A stretch of 64,000 bases of DNA from Paracoccaceae bacterium (GTDB taxonomy: Bacteria > Pseudomonadota > Alphaproteobacteria > Rhodobacterales > Rhodobacteraceae), in assembly GCA_020637675.1 (NCBI GenBank), contig JACKKD010000002.1, forward strand, positions 620,001 through 684,000. Reading direction: 5' to 3'. Below, piece by piece: positions 1 to 7,969 of this stretch (position 1 is its first letter; every line of letters begins with the position of its first letter). The position numbers and the translations under genes were made by a program. Under the pieces are notes generated by a model, which saw nothing but the letters and a program-made list of their open reading frames with translations, ran no database searches and was not told the DNA's origin.

Positions 1-101
1 ATCCCGGCGGAATCGTAGCCGCGGTATTCCAGCCGCTTCAACGCCTCGACGAGGATCGGCGCGACCTCATGGTGCCCGAGCACCCCGACAATCCCGCACA
101 T
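1..101 (-). CDS. glmS: GlmS N-terminus (partial), glutamine-fructose-6-phosphate aminotransferase
   Basis: Only the first 33 or so codons are in the window. The translation begins MCGIVGVLGHHEVAPILVEA, which is the glutaminase (class II amidotransferase) start of GlmS: Cys2 is the N-terminal nucleophile after Met removal, and RLEYRGYDSAG follows as in the family. The enzyme makes glucosamine-6-phosphate from fructose-6-phosphate and glutamine. Its ATG overlaps the glmU stop by one base (TAATG), so the two are translationally coupled and supply successive steps to UDP-GlcNAc. The gene continues off the left edge. Confidence 0.95.
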   Translation of the reverse strand, partial: MCGIVGVLGHHEVAPILVEALKRLEYRGYDSAG

Positions 102-1450
102 TATTCGGTCTCTTTCCGCTTGCTGGCCTTGATGACCTTCAACTTTTCGAACAATTTCGCCGACAATCCCGGTTTCAGCACCTGCCGCGCGCGGCCGATC
201 GCGACGGCATCGTCGGGCACGTCCTCGGTGATGACAGAGCCCGACCCCGTCATCGCCCGCGCGCCAACCCGCACCGGCGCCACCAGCATGGTGTCCGAGC
301 CGATGAAGGCGCGTTCGCCGATCTCGGTGCGGTGCTTCATCACGCCGTCGTAGTTGCAGGTGATCGTGCCCGCACCGATGTTCGCGCGGGCGCCCACATG
401 GGCGTCGCCGAGGTAGCTGAGGTGGCCGACCTTGACGCCCTCGTCGAGGATCGCGTTCTTGATCTCGACGAAGTTGCCGACATGGACATCCTCGGCCAGT
501 TCCGCGCCGGGACGCAGCCGGGCGAAGGGCCCGACACGCGCACCGCGCGAGATGTGGCAGCCTTCGAGATGGCAGAAGGGAAGGATCTCGGCCTCCGATT
601 CCACGGTCACGCCGGGGCCGAAGAAGACGTTCGGCCCGATCACCGTCTCGCGCCCGACCACGGTGTCGAAGGCGAAGAACACTGTCTCGGGTGCCGTCAG
701 GGTCACGCCGTCCTCCATCATCTCGGCGCGCTTGCGTGCCTGGAAGATGCGTTCGGCTGCGGCGAGGTCGGCGCGCGTGTTCACGCCAAGGGTCTCGGCC
801 TCGGAGCAGGTGACGACCTCGGCCGTCAGTCCTGCGGCGCGCGCGGCGGCGACGATGTCGGTCAGGTAGAGCTCGCCCGCGGCGTTCCTGTCGTCCAGTC
901 CGGCCACGAGCCGGCGCAACAGCGCCGCCTCTGCCGCGATGACGCCGCTGTTGCACAGCGTGATCGACCGCTGGTCCTCGTTCGCGTCCTTCCATTCGAC
1001 GATGCCGTAGAGTTGCCCGCCATGGGTGACGAGCCGCCCGTAGCGGGCCGGATCGGCGGCCTCGAAGCCCAGAACGACGACGTCCGCGGATGCTGCGAGC
1101 ATCGCCCCCAGCGTGCCGGGCCGGATGAAGGGCGTATCGCCGAAGAGCACGATCACCCGCCCTTCGAACCCGTCGAGCAGCGGCAGCGCCTCGGCGACCG
1201 CGTGCCCGGTGCCGCGCTGTTCGGCCTGATGGGCGATTTCCACCGTCTCGTCATGGGCGCGGGCGGCGGCCGAGACCGCGTCGGCGCCGTGGCCGGTGAC
1301 GACGATGGTGCGCTCGGGAGTGACGCTCGCCCCGGCGATCATCGCGTGAACCAGAAGCGGTGCGCCCGCGACCTCGTGCAGGACCTTGGGACGGTCCGAA
1401 TTCATCCGCGTGCCCTGTCCCGCGGCAAGAATGATGAGCGCTGTGGCCAT
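101..1450 (-). CDS. glmU: Bifunctional UDP-N-acetylglucosamine pyrophosphorylase / glucosamine-1-phosphate N-acetyltransferase
   Basis: 449 residues, the normal GlmU length. The N-terminal uridylyltransferase domain shows LAAGQGTRM (residues 8-16) with Lys22 of the nucleotide-binding loop. The C-terminal half is a left-handed beta-helix of hexapeptide repeats ending in the acetyltransferase site, with NIGAGTITCNYDG followed by KHRT. It acetylates GlcN-1-P and then joins it to UTP, giving UDP-GlcNAc for peptidoglycan and LPS in the cytoplasm. It is first in a leftward operon with glmS. A GAGGAAAG ribosome site lies just upstream of the ATG. A long plus-strand open frame over this gene is a codon-bias shadow. 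Confidence 0.97.
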   Translation of the reverse strand: MATALIILAAGQGTRMNSDRPKVLHEVAGAPLLVHAMIAGASVTPERTIVVTGHGADAVSAAARAHDETVEIAHQAEQRGTGHAVAEALPLLDGFEGRVIVLFGDTPFIRPGTLGAMLAASADVVVLGFEAADPARYGRLVTHGGQLYGIVEWKDANEDQRSITLCNSGVIAAEAALLRRLVAGLDDRNAAGELYLTDIVAAARAAGLTAEVVTCSEAETLGVNTRADLAAAERIFQARKRAEMMEDGVTLTAPETVFFAFDTVVGRETVIGPNVFFGPGVTVESEAEILPFCHLEGCHISRGARVGPFARLRPGAELAEDVHVGNFVEIKNAILDEGVKVGHLSYLGDAHVGARANIGAGTITCNYDGVMKHRTEIGERAFIGSDTMLVAPVRVGARAMTGSGSVITEDVPDDAVAIGRARQVLKPGLSAKLFEKLKVIKASKRKETE

Positions 1451-1571
1451 GAATATGCTTTCCTCGAACGTCGGCCCGTTTTAACCAAGGGCCCGTGGGC
1501 CGGGAAGAGGGTGAGCATCAATCATCCTTACGGCAGGTTACAATAGAAACTTTGCACGGGTTCTCTGCCGC

Positions 1572-2240
1572 ATGCGCACGGTGATCTTCGATCTGGACGG
1601 TACCCTCGCCGATACCTCGGCCGATCTCATCGCGGCGGCGAACGCCTGTTTCCGCGACCTCGGCCACCGCGACCTGCTCGATCCGGTCGACGATGCCTTG
1701 ACCGCCTTCCACGGCGGTCGCGCGATGCTGCGACTGGGTTTTTCGCGGCTGGGCGCCCCCGGCGAGGCCTCGGTGGACCGCGAATACCCGCGCCTCCTGT
1801 CCTTCTACGAGGCGGCCATCGACCGCGAGACGACGCTTTATCCCGGCGCCGTCTCGGCGGTGGAGGCGCTGCGGCAGGCCGGTTTCGTCACCGGCATCTG
1901 CACCAACAAGCCCGAGCGGCTGGCCGCGATCCTGCTCGACCGGCTGGGGGTGCGCCACCTTTTCGGCTCGCTCGTCGGCGCCGACACGCTGCCCGTCCGC
2001 AAGCCCGATCCGGCGCCCTACCGCGCCTCGGTCGAACGCGCGGGCGGAGCCGTCTCGCGGTCCATGCTGATCGGCGACACGGAGACCGACCGCCGGACGG
2101 CCGAGGCGGCCGGCGTCCCGGTGGCCCTCGTCACCTTCGGACCCGAGGGGCGGGGGGTGGCGCGGCTTTCGCCGGAAGCGCTCCTCGAACGGTTCGACGA
2201 CCTGCCGGCGCTGGCCCTGCGGACGCTGGGGGAAGCATGA
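1572..2240 (+). CDS. HAD-family hydrolase, phosphoglycolate phosphatase-like
   Basis: 222 residues with all four HAD motifs: DLDGT (nucleophile Asp7, acid Asp9), a Thr in CTNKP, a Lys in RKPDP, and IGDTETDR. The size and helical cap match subfamily IA enzymes of the Gph type, which hydrolyse 2-phosphoglycolate and similar small phosphates; the true substrate cannot be read from sequence. It is divergent from glmU across 121 bp. A TACAAT at 1539-1544 could be its -10, but no good -35 was found. The next gene starts inside its stop codon (ATGA), so the two are co-translated, which hints at a shared sugar-related pathway. Confidence 0.85.
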   Translation: MRTVIFDLDGTLADTSADLIAAANACFRDLGHRDLLDPVDDALTAFHGGRAMLRLGFSRLGAPGEASVDREYPRLLSFYEAAIDRETTLYPGAVSAVEALRQAGFVTGICTNKPERLAAILLDRLGVRHLFGSLVGADTLPVRKPDPAPYRASVERAGGAVSRSMLIGDTETDRRTAEAAGVPVALVTFGPEGRGVARLSPEALLERFDDLPALALRTLGEA

Positions 2241-3478
2241 GAGAGCGCGGCGAGCCCGAGACCTTCACCGGCAGCTTCACCCAGCAGGAACCGATCCCCG
2301 AGGCCGGGATCGCGGCGGCGCTGAACGTCCTGCGGCACGGGCGGCTTCACCGCTACAACACGGCCGAGGGCGAGATCGCGGAAACGGCGCTCCTCGAGGA
2401 GGAATTCGCCGCCTTCACCGGCGCGAAATACTGCCTTGCAGTGGCCTCGGGGGGCTACGCGCTCGGCTGCGCGCTGCGCGCCCTGGGGATCGGGCCGGGT
2501 GACCGGGTGCTGACCAATGCCTTCACGCTCGCCCCGGTGCCGGGCGCCATCGCGGCGCTCGGGGCCGAGCCGGTCTTCGTCGAGACGACCGGGGCGCTGA
2601 CCATCGACATGGACGACCTCGCTGGCAAGGCGCCGGGCGCGAAGGCGCTGCTTCTGTCCCACATGCGCGGCCATATCTGCGACATGGACCGGCTGATGGC
2701 GGTCTGCGACAAGGCTGATCTGCCGGTGATCGAGGATTGCGCGCATACGATGGGGGCCGCCTGGAAGGGCGTGCCCTCGGGCCGGCACGGGGTCATGGGC
2801 TGCTATTCGACCCAGACCTACAAGCACATGAACTCGGGCGAGGGCGGGCTCATCGTCTCGGACGACGCGGACCTCATGGCGAAGGCGATCATCCTCTCGG
2901 GCAGCTACATGCTCTACCCGCGCCACCGCGCCGCCCCGCCGCCGGAGGCGTTCGAGGCGGTGAAATACGTCACCCCGAACGTCTCCGGCCGGATGGACAA
3001 CCTGCGCGCCGCGATCCTGCGCCCGCAACTTGCCGACCTGCCGCGCCAGTGCGCGCGCTGGAACGCGCTCTACCGGACGGTCGAGGCGGGGCTGCGGTCG
3101 ACACCCGGCCTGACCCTGATCGACCGGCCCGACGGCGAGCAGTATGTCGCCTCGTCCTTCCAGTTCCTGCTGCCGGACTGGCCCGAAGCCAAGGTCCGCG
3201 CCGTGCTCGCCCGCGCAGCTGCGCGCGGGGTGGAACTCAAATGGTTCGGCGCAAAAGAACCGCAGGGCTTCACCTCGCGCCACGACTCCTGGCGCTACGC
3301 GAAGCCGCAGGACCTGCCAAGGACCGACCGCATCCTCGCCGGCCTCGTCGACATGCGCCTGCCGCTGACCTTCACCACGGACGACGCCGCCCTCATCGCG
3401 CGCATCTTACGCGAGGAGGTCTCGACGGTGCATCAGGGCGACGTGCAGGCGCCGGTCGAAATGCCGCAAGCCGACTGA
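2237..3478 (+). CDS. DegT/DnrJ/EryC1/StrS-family PLP-dependent aminotransferase
   Basis: 413 residues of fold-type I aminotransferase. VIEDCAHTMGA (165-175) carries the Asp that contacts the PLP pyridine nitrogen, and the Schiff-base lysine is Lys196 in TQTYKHMNSGEGG. Members transaminate keto sugars for LPS, capsule or antibiotic sugars, or cyclitols. No nucleotide-sugar gene flanks this one, so the substrate is unknown. The start overlaps the upstream phosphatase by 4 nt. The 3' end stops 6 bp short of the convergent creA stop, leaving no room for an ordinary terminator. Confidence 0.85.
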   Translation: MRERGEPETFTGSFTQQEPIPEAGIAAALNVLRHGRLHRYNTAEGEIAETALLEEEFAAFTGAKYCLAVASGGYALGCALRALGIGPGDRVLTNAFTLAPVPGAIAALGAEPVFVETTGALTIDMDDLAGKAPGAKALLLSHMRGHICDMDRLMAVCDKADLPVIEDCAHTMGAAWKGVPSGRHGVMGCYSTQTYKHMNSGEGGLIVSDDADLMAKAIILSGSYMLYPRHRAAPPPEAFEAVKYVTPNVSGRMDNLRAAILRPQLADLPRQCARWNALYRTVEAGLRSTPGLTLIDRPDGEQYVASSFQFLLPDWPEAKVRAVLARAAARGVELKWFGAKEPQGFTSRHDSWRYAKPQDLPRTDRILAGLVDMRLPLTFTTDDAALIARILREEVSTVHQGDVQAPVEMPQAD

Positions 3479-3484
3479 ACGCCG

Positions 3485-3940
3485 TCATTTCCCGGCGTCG
3501 TAAAGCGGCACGGTCGAGATCGACATCTTGCCCGACCCTTGCGTCAGTTCGCTCGCATGGGCGAGGTAGATCAGCGTATTGTTCCTTTGGTCGAGGATCC
3601 GCGTCACCCGCAGCGACTTGAAGATCAGCGAAGTGCGCTCGGAGAAGATGTTCTCCCCATCCGCGCTCCGGTCGACGTTGCCCACCGTGATCGGACCCGT
3701 CTGACGGCAGTCGAGCGCCGACCAGGATGGGTCCTCGAACCAGTTGCCCTGGCTCAGCCGGTCGAGCACCGAGCGGTCGAAATAGGCGACGTGGCAGGTC
3801 ACGCCCTGCACCTTGGGATCGGGGATCGCCTCGATCATGATGTCGTTGCCGACCCAGTCAACCCCGACCTTGCCGACCACCTCCGCTTCGGCGGTGGCGG
3901 GCAGGGCGGCAACAAGGGCGAGGGCAAGACGCGGAAACAT
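3485..3940 (-). CDS. creA: CreA family exported protein
   Basis: 151 residues from the ATG preceded by AAAGGATCG; longer upstream frames lack this site. Residues 1-19 form a short signal peptide (MFPRLALALVAALPATAEA). The mature part matches the CreA family, with a VGKVGVDWVGNDI opening, IPDPKVQGVTCHV in the middle and two conserved Cys. It is a periplasmic protein of unknown function, named for its place in the E. coli cre locus, although no creBCD genes are here. It diverges from the leucine-degradation operon. Confidence 0.88.
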   Translation of the reverse strand: MFPRLALALVAALPATAEAEVVGKVGVDWVGNDIMIEAIPDPKVQGVTCHVAYFDRSVLDRLSQGNWFEDPSWSALDCRQTGPITVGNVDRSADGENIFSERTSLIFKSLRVTRILDQRNNTLIYLAHASELTQGSGKMSISTVPLYDAGK

Positions 3941-4017
3941 GGGACGATCCTTTCGGTTGGGCAGCGGGAAAATGCCATAACGGTCTTTCCGCCGCCACCG
4001 GTTCCGCCGAAAGCGGC

Positions 4018-4062
4018 TTGACCCGACTCGCGGCTTGGCCGTATGAATTGAACACACGTTCA
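4018..4062 (+). promoter_or_regulatory. Putative liu operon promoter with palindromic operator
   Basis: TTGACC (4018-4023) and TATGAA (4042-4047) are separated by 18 bp and resemble -35 and -10 boxes. Immediately after, TGAAC-ACAC-GTTCA (4049-4062) is a perfect 5-bp inverted repeat with a 4-bp spacer, lying where transcription would start and 21 bp before the first gene. This geometry suits a dimeric repressor of the TetR type. No regulator gene is adjacent, so the binder is unknown. Confidence 0.5.
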
Positions 4063-4082
4063 TTTCCTCGGGAGGGACCGGA

Positions 4083-5246
4083 ATGTTCACCGCGTCGATG
4101 AAGTTCCATCTCGGCGATGAGGTCGAGGCGCTGCACGACATGGTCCACCGCTGGGCGCAAGACCGCGTGAAGCCGCTCGCGGCGGAGGTCGACCGGACGA
4201 ACGAATTTCCCGCCGCGCTCTGGAAGGAAATGGGCGATCTCGGCCTTCTCGGCATCACCGTGCCCGAGGAATATGGCGGCGCGGGGATGTCCTATCTCGC
4301 CCATGTCATCGCGACCGAGGAGATTGCGCGGGCCTCGGCCTCGGTCTCGCTGTCCTACGGGGCGCATTCCAATCTCTGCGTCAACCAGATCAAGCTGAAC
4401 GGCAGCGAGGCGCAGAAGCACAAGTATCTGCCCGGCCTGATTTCGGGCGAGCATGTCGGCGCGCTGGCCATGTCGGAGGCGGGTGCGGGGTCCGACGTCG
4501 TGTCGATGAAGCTGAAAGCCGAAAAGCGGAACGGTTACTACGTCCTGAACGGCACCAAGTTCTGGATCACCAACGGGCCGGATGCCGATACGCTGGTGGT
4601 CTACGCCAAGACCGACCCCGAGGCCGGATCGAAGGGCATCACCGCCTTCATCGTCGAGAAGAGCTTCAAGGGTTTCTCGACCTCGAAACATTTCGACAAG
4701 CTCGGCATGCGCGGCTCGAACACTGCCGAGCTGGTCTTCGAGGATGTCGAGGTGCCGTTCGAGAACGTGCTCGGGCAGGAAGGCAAGGGCGTCCGCGTCC
4801 TGATGTCCGGGCTCGATTACGAACGGGTGGTGCTGTCGGGCATCGGCACCGGCATCATGGCCGCCTGCATGGACGAGGTGATGCCTTACCTCGCGCAGCG
4901 CAAGCAGTTCGGCCAGCCGATCGGGTCGTTCCAGCTGATGCAGGGCAAGATCGCGGACATGTACACCAAGATGAATTCCGCCCGCGCCTATGTCTACGAG
5001 GTGGCGCGCTCCTGCGACCGCGGCGAGGTCACGCGCCAGGACGCGGCCGCCTGCGTGCTCTATGCGTCCGAAGAGGCGATGACGGTCGCCCATCAGGCGG
5101 TGCAGGCGATGGGCGGCATGGGTTTCATGAACGAAAGTGCGGTCAGCCGCATCTTCCGCGACGCCAAGCTGATGGAGATCGGCGCCGGGACGAGCGAGAT
5201 CCGCCGGATGCTGATCGGGCGCGAGCTGATGGGGAGGATGGGGTGA
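4083..5246 (+). CDS. ivd: Isovaleryl-CoA dehydrogenase
   Basis: 387-residue acyl-CoA dehydrogenase. The FAD/substrate region shows MSEAGAGSDV and FWITNGPDAD, and the C-terminus ends GAGTSEIRRMLIGRELM as in the family. The probable catalytic base is Glu247 in SGLDYERVV, the position used by isovaleryl-CoA dehydrogenases, whereas short/medium-chain enzymes place it near the C-terminus. It oxidises isovaleryl-CoA to 3-methylcrotonyl-CoA, passing electrons to ETF. It is the first gene of the leucine-degradation operon, and its neighbours encode the next three steps, which supports the substrate call. The ATG follows GGGAGGG. Confidence 0.93.
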   Translation: MFTASMKFHLGDEVEALHDMVHRWAQDRVKPLAAEVDRTNEFPAALWKEMGDLGLLGITVPEEYGGAGMSYLAHVIATEEIARASASVSLSYGAHSNLCVNQIKLNGSEAQKHKYLPGLISGEHVGALAMSEAGAGSDVVSMKLKAEKRNGYYVLNGTKFWITNGPDADTLVVYAKTDPEAGSKGITAFIVEKSFKGFSTSKHFDKLGMRGSNTAELVFEDVEVPFENVLGQEGKGVRVLMSGLDYERVVLSGIGTGIMAACMDEVMPYLAQRKQFGQPIGSFQLMQGKIADMYTKMNSARAYVYEVARSCDRGEVTRQDAAACVLYASEEAMTVAHQAVQAMGGMGFMNESAVSRIFRDAKLMEIGAGTSEIRRMLIGRELMGRMG

Positions 5247-5264
5247 GGCGGGTCATGCGCACCA

Positions 5265-5331
5265 CCGGGGGAAACCCCGGGCAGCGCCCGACCGTTCGAC
5301 GGGCGTTCGCCGCGCCACTGGCGCGACGGTC
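5265..5331 (+). repeat. Cluster of three palindromes between ivd and mccB
   Basis: Three stems follow one another: CCGGGG-GAAA-CCCCGG (5265-5280, GNRA-type tetraloop), CGCCCG with CGGGCG (5285-5305), and CGCGCC-ACT-GGCGCG (5311-5325). An outer pair GACCGT/ACGGTC (5290-5295, 5326-5331) could enclose the last one. It looks like a REP-type intergenic element or an mRNA-stabilising structure within the operon. There is no T-tract, so it is not an obvious terminator. Confidence 0.6.
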
Positions 5332-5394
5332 CCGTCTCAGCCCCGGTGCGGGCGCCGCCCTTCACGCAACGCATAGAAGTTTCGGGATCAGATC

Positions 5395-6999
5395 ATGCGA
5401 CTGACCTCCTCCGTCCTGCCCACCTCCGACACGTTCCGCGCCAATCGCGCCGCGCATGAGTCGCTGCTGGCCCGTATCGCCGGGGCGGCAGCGCTCGCCG
5501 CTGCGGGTGGCGGCGACAAGGCGCGCGAGCGGCATGTCGCGCGCGGCAAGCTGCCGCCGCGCGAACGGGTGGCGAACCTGCTCGATGCCGGTTCGCCCTT
5601 CCTCGAGATCGGCGCGACGGCGGCGCACGGCATGTATGGCGGCGATGCCCCCTGCGCCGGCCTCATCGCCGGGATCGGGCGCGTCCACGGGCAGGAGGTC
5701 ATGGTGGTCGCCAACGACGCCACCGTGAAGGGCGGCACCTATTACCCGATGACGGTGAAGAAGCACCTCCGCGCCCAGGAGATCGCCGGCGAGAACCGCC
5801 TGCCTTGCGTCTATCTCGTCGACTCCGGCGGCGCCAACCTGCCGAACCAGGACGAGGTCTTCCCCGACCGCGACCATTTCGGGCGCATCTTCTACAACCA
5901 GGCGCAGATGAGCGCGAAGGGCATCCCCCAGATCGCCGTCGTCATGGGATCGTGCACGGCGGGCGGCGCCTACGTGCCCGCGATGTCCGATGTCTCGATC
6001 ATCGTCCGCGATCAGGGGACGATCTTCCTCGCCGGCCCGCCCCTGGTCAAGGCCGCGACCGGCGAGGTGGTCAGCGCCGAGGACCTCGGCGGCGGCGATG
6101 TCCATACCCGGCTTTCCGGCGTTGCCGACTACCTGGCCGAGGACGACGCCCACGCCCTCGCGCTCGCCCGCCGCGCGATCGGCGGCCTGAACCGGCGCAA
6201 GCCCGAGACCGTGGTCTGGCAAAGTCCGGAAGACCCGGCCTATGACCCCGACGAGATATTCGGCATCGTGCCCGCCGACCTGCGCACCCCCTACGACATC
6301 CGCGAGGTCATCGCCCGGATCGTCGACGGCTCCTGGTTCGACGAGTTCAAGCCGCGCTTCGGCGAGACTTTGGTGACGGGCTTCGCCCATGTCATGGGCT
6401 GCCCGGTGGGCATCGTCGCCAACAACGGCGTCCTCTTCAGCGAAAGTGCCGTCAAGGGCGCGCATTTCATCGAGCTGTGCAGCCAGCGGTCGATCCCGCT
6501 GGTCTTCCTCCAGAACATCACCGGCTTCATGGTCGGCCGGAAATACGAGAACGAGGGCATCGCCCGGCACGGGGCGAAGATGGTGACGGCGGTGGCGACG
6601 ACCTCGGTGCCGAAGATCACCATGCTGGTCGGCGGTTCCTTCGGCGCGGGCAATTACGGCATGGCGGGCCGCGCCTATTCGCCCCGGTTCCTCTGGACCT
6701 GGCCCAATTCCCGCATCTCGGTGATGGGCGGCGAACAGGCGGCGGGCGTCCTCGCCACCGTCAAGCGCGACGGGATCGAGCGGGCGGGCGGCGCCTGGAG
6801 CGCGGAGGAGGAGGCCGAGTTCAAGCGCCCGACCATCGAGATGTTCGAGGAACAGTCGCATCCCCTCTACGCCTCCGCCCGGCTCTGGGACGACGGCATC
6901 ATCGACCCGCGCAAATCGCGCGAGGTGCTGGCGCTCTCGCTCTCGGCCGCGCTCAGCGCGCCCATCGAAGCGACGCGCTTCGGCGTGTTCCGGATGTGA
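5395..6999 (+). CDS. mccB: 3-methylcrotonyl-CoA carboxylase, carboxyltransferase (beta) subunit
   Basis: 534 residues, the usual length for MCC beta. It has two crotonase-like halves. The first carries DSGGANLPNQDEVFPDRDHF and GSCTAGGAYVPAMSD; the second carries QNITGFMVGRKYENEGIARH and GGSFGAGNYGMAGRAYSPRF. The LPNQ and FPDRDHFG signatures separate MCC from propionyl-CoA carboxylase. It transfers CO2 from biotin on the alpha subunit to 3-methylcrotonyl-CoA, giving 3-methylglutaconyl-CoA. It is separated from its alpha partner by two unrelated small genes. Confidence 0.96.
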   Translation: MRLTSSVLPTSDTFRANRAAHESLLARIAGAAALAAAGGGDKARERHVARGKLPPRERVANLLDAGSPFLEIGATAAHGMYGGDAPCAGLIAGIGRVHGQEVMVVANDATVKGGTYYPMTVKKHLRAQEIAGENRLPCVYLVDSGGANLPNQDEVFPDRDHFGRIFYNQAQMSAKGIPQIAVVMGSCTAGGAYVPAMSDVSIIVRDQGTIFLAGPPLVKAATGEVVSAEDLGGGDVHTRLSGVADYLAEDDAHALALARRAIGGLNRRKPETVVWQSPEDPAYDPDEIFGIVPADLRTPYDIREVIARIVDGSWFDEFKPRFGETLVTGFAHVMGCPVGIVANNGVLFSESAVKGAHFIELCSQRSIPLVFLQNITGFMVGRKYENEGIARHGAKMVTAVATTSVPKITMLVGGSFGAGNYGMAGRAYSPRFLWTWPNSRISVMGGEQAAGVLATVKRDGIERAGGAWSAEEEAEFKRPTIEMFEEQSHPLYASARLWDDGIIDPRKSREVLALSLSAALSAPIEATRFGVFRM

Positions 7000-7001
7000 C
7001 G

Positions 7002-7454
7002 ATGCGCCGCCGCTCCCCCCTCGACCGGGTGCTGCGGCTCGGGATGGGCGCGTCCCTCGCGCTCGGGATCGGCCTGCCTGCCCTGTCCTTCGCCAACGGG
7101 ATGCTGAAGCCGCATGACGGCTGCGCGGTCGTCCTTGTCGTCGATGGCGACACGGTCAAGCTTTTCTGCCCCGGCGAAGGCGTCGTGACGGCCCGCCTCC
7201 TCGGCCTCGACACGCCCGAGATATTTTCGCCGCAATGCCTGGGCGAACTCGGCAAGGGCCTCGGCGCGACCGCGCGGCTGAACCTGTCGCTGCTTGCCGC
7301 CGCCCATATCGCCGAGGCGGGCGAACAGACCGACCGCTACGGCCGCCGCCTCGTCACGCTCAGCCTCGACGGTGCCGATGTCGCGCCGGACATGATCGCC
7401 GCCGGGCTCGCGCGTCCTTACGCCGGCGGCAAGCGCGAAGGCTGGTGCGCATGA
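7002..7454 (+). CDS. Thermonuclease (SNase)-like exported protein
   Basis: 150 residues. A signal peptide or anchor spans about residues 11-32 (LGMGASLALGIGLPALSFA). The rest is a compact SNase-like domain with VVDGDTVKL (46-54), RLLGLDTPE (65-73) and DRYGRRLV (111-118). These supply the calcium-binding Asp residues and the Arg/Glu catalytic set of staphylococcal-type nucleases. The domain is short, so activity should not be assumed. It starts 2 bp after mccB and overlaps the next gene by 4 nt. It has no known role in leucine degradation. Confidence 0.75.
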   Translation: MRRRSPLDRVLRLGMGASLALGIGLPALSFANGMLKPHDGCAVVLVVDGDTVKLFCPGEGVVTARLLGLDTPEIFSPQCLGELGKGLGATARLNLSLLAAAHIAEAGEQTDRYGRRLVTLSLDGADVAPDMIAAGLARPYAGGKREGWCA

Positions 7455-7873
7455 CGGCCGATCGCCTCGCAGCCCTCAAGGCCCGCTACCCCGGCGCCGA
7501 GACCTTCACCTTCGGCGACAGCCGCGCACTTTGCGACCGGCTCCTCGGCCTGGTTCGGGACGGCCGCAAACGCGCCACCTGCGGCGCGCTGCGCGACTAC
7601 CACGCCGAGGGCGAGCCGCTGCCCGTTGCCGGCCGCCGCGACATCGCGCTCGACTGGGACGGCGCGCCCGCGCTCGTCATCGAGACCGTCGAGGTCACGG
7701 TCCGACGCTTCTGCGACGTGGACGCGGATTTCGCGCTGGCCGAGGGCGAGGATCACTGCCTCGAAGGCTGGCAGGCGGGGCACCGCGCCTATTTCGAACG
7801 GAATGGCGGGTGGAGCGCGGAGATGGAACTGGTTTGCGAGCGGTTCCGGCTGATCGAGGATCTGGCGCGATGA
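7451..7873 (+). CDS. ASCH domain protein
   Basis: 140 residues matching the ASCH (PUA-like beta-barrel) family. The features are FTFGDSRALCDRLLGLVRDGRKRATCGAL near the start, a central ALVIETVEV strand, and a CLEGWQAGHRAYFERNG segment near the end, a conserved helix in this family. ASCH proteins are thought to bind RNA or nucleosides; some hydrolyse N4-acetylcytidine, but no substrate can be assigned here. Translation is coupled to the nuclease-like gene by ATGA. The pair sits between the two MCC subunit genes, so it is co-transcribed with the liu operon unless the downstream element interrupts. Confidence 0.75.
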   Translation: MTADRLAALKARYPGAETFTFGDSRALCDRLLGLVRDGRKRATCGALRDYHAEGEPLPVAGRRDIALDWDGAPALVIETVEVTVRRFCDVDADFALAEGEDHCLEGWQAGHRAYFERNGGWSAEMELVCERFRLIEDLAR

Positions 7874-7898
7874 GATATGCGGATCGCCGATCTTCGCT

Positions 7899-7948
7899 TC
7901 TTCATTGTCCAAATACCCCACGGGGGTCCGGGGGTGTGAAACCCCCGG
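7899..7948 (+). repeat. Intergenic palindromic element, Rhodobacterales type
   Basis: Between the ASCH gene and mccA, TTCATTGTCCAAATACCCC is followed by a perfect 8-bp stem CCGGGGGT-GTGAA-ACCCCCGG (7928-7948). The TGTCCAAATACCCC core resembles the arms of the inverted repeat upstream of pyrE (63831-63909), so the two appear to be members of one dispersed family. It lies 22 bp before the mccA start and could form an mRNA hairpin near its ribosome site. Confidence 0.5.
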
Positions 7949-7969
7949 CGCTGACGGAAGGATGACACA

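Noticed and set aside
332..1546. A 404-codon plus-strand open frame over glmU
   Set aside because: Its product is low-complexity and its frame follows the codon bias of glmU on the other strand.
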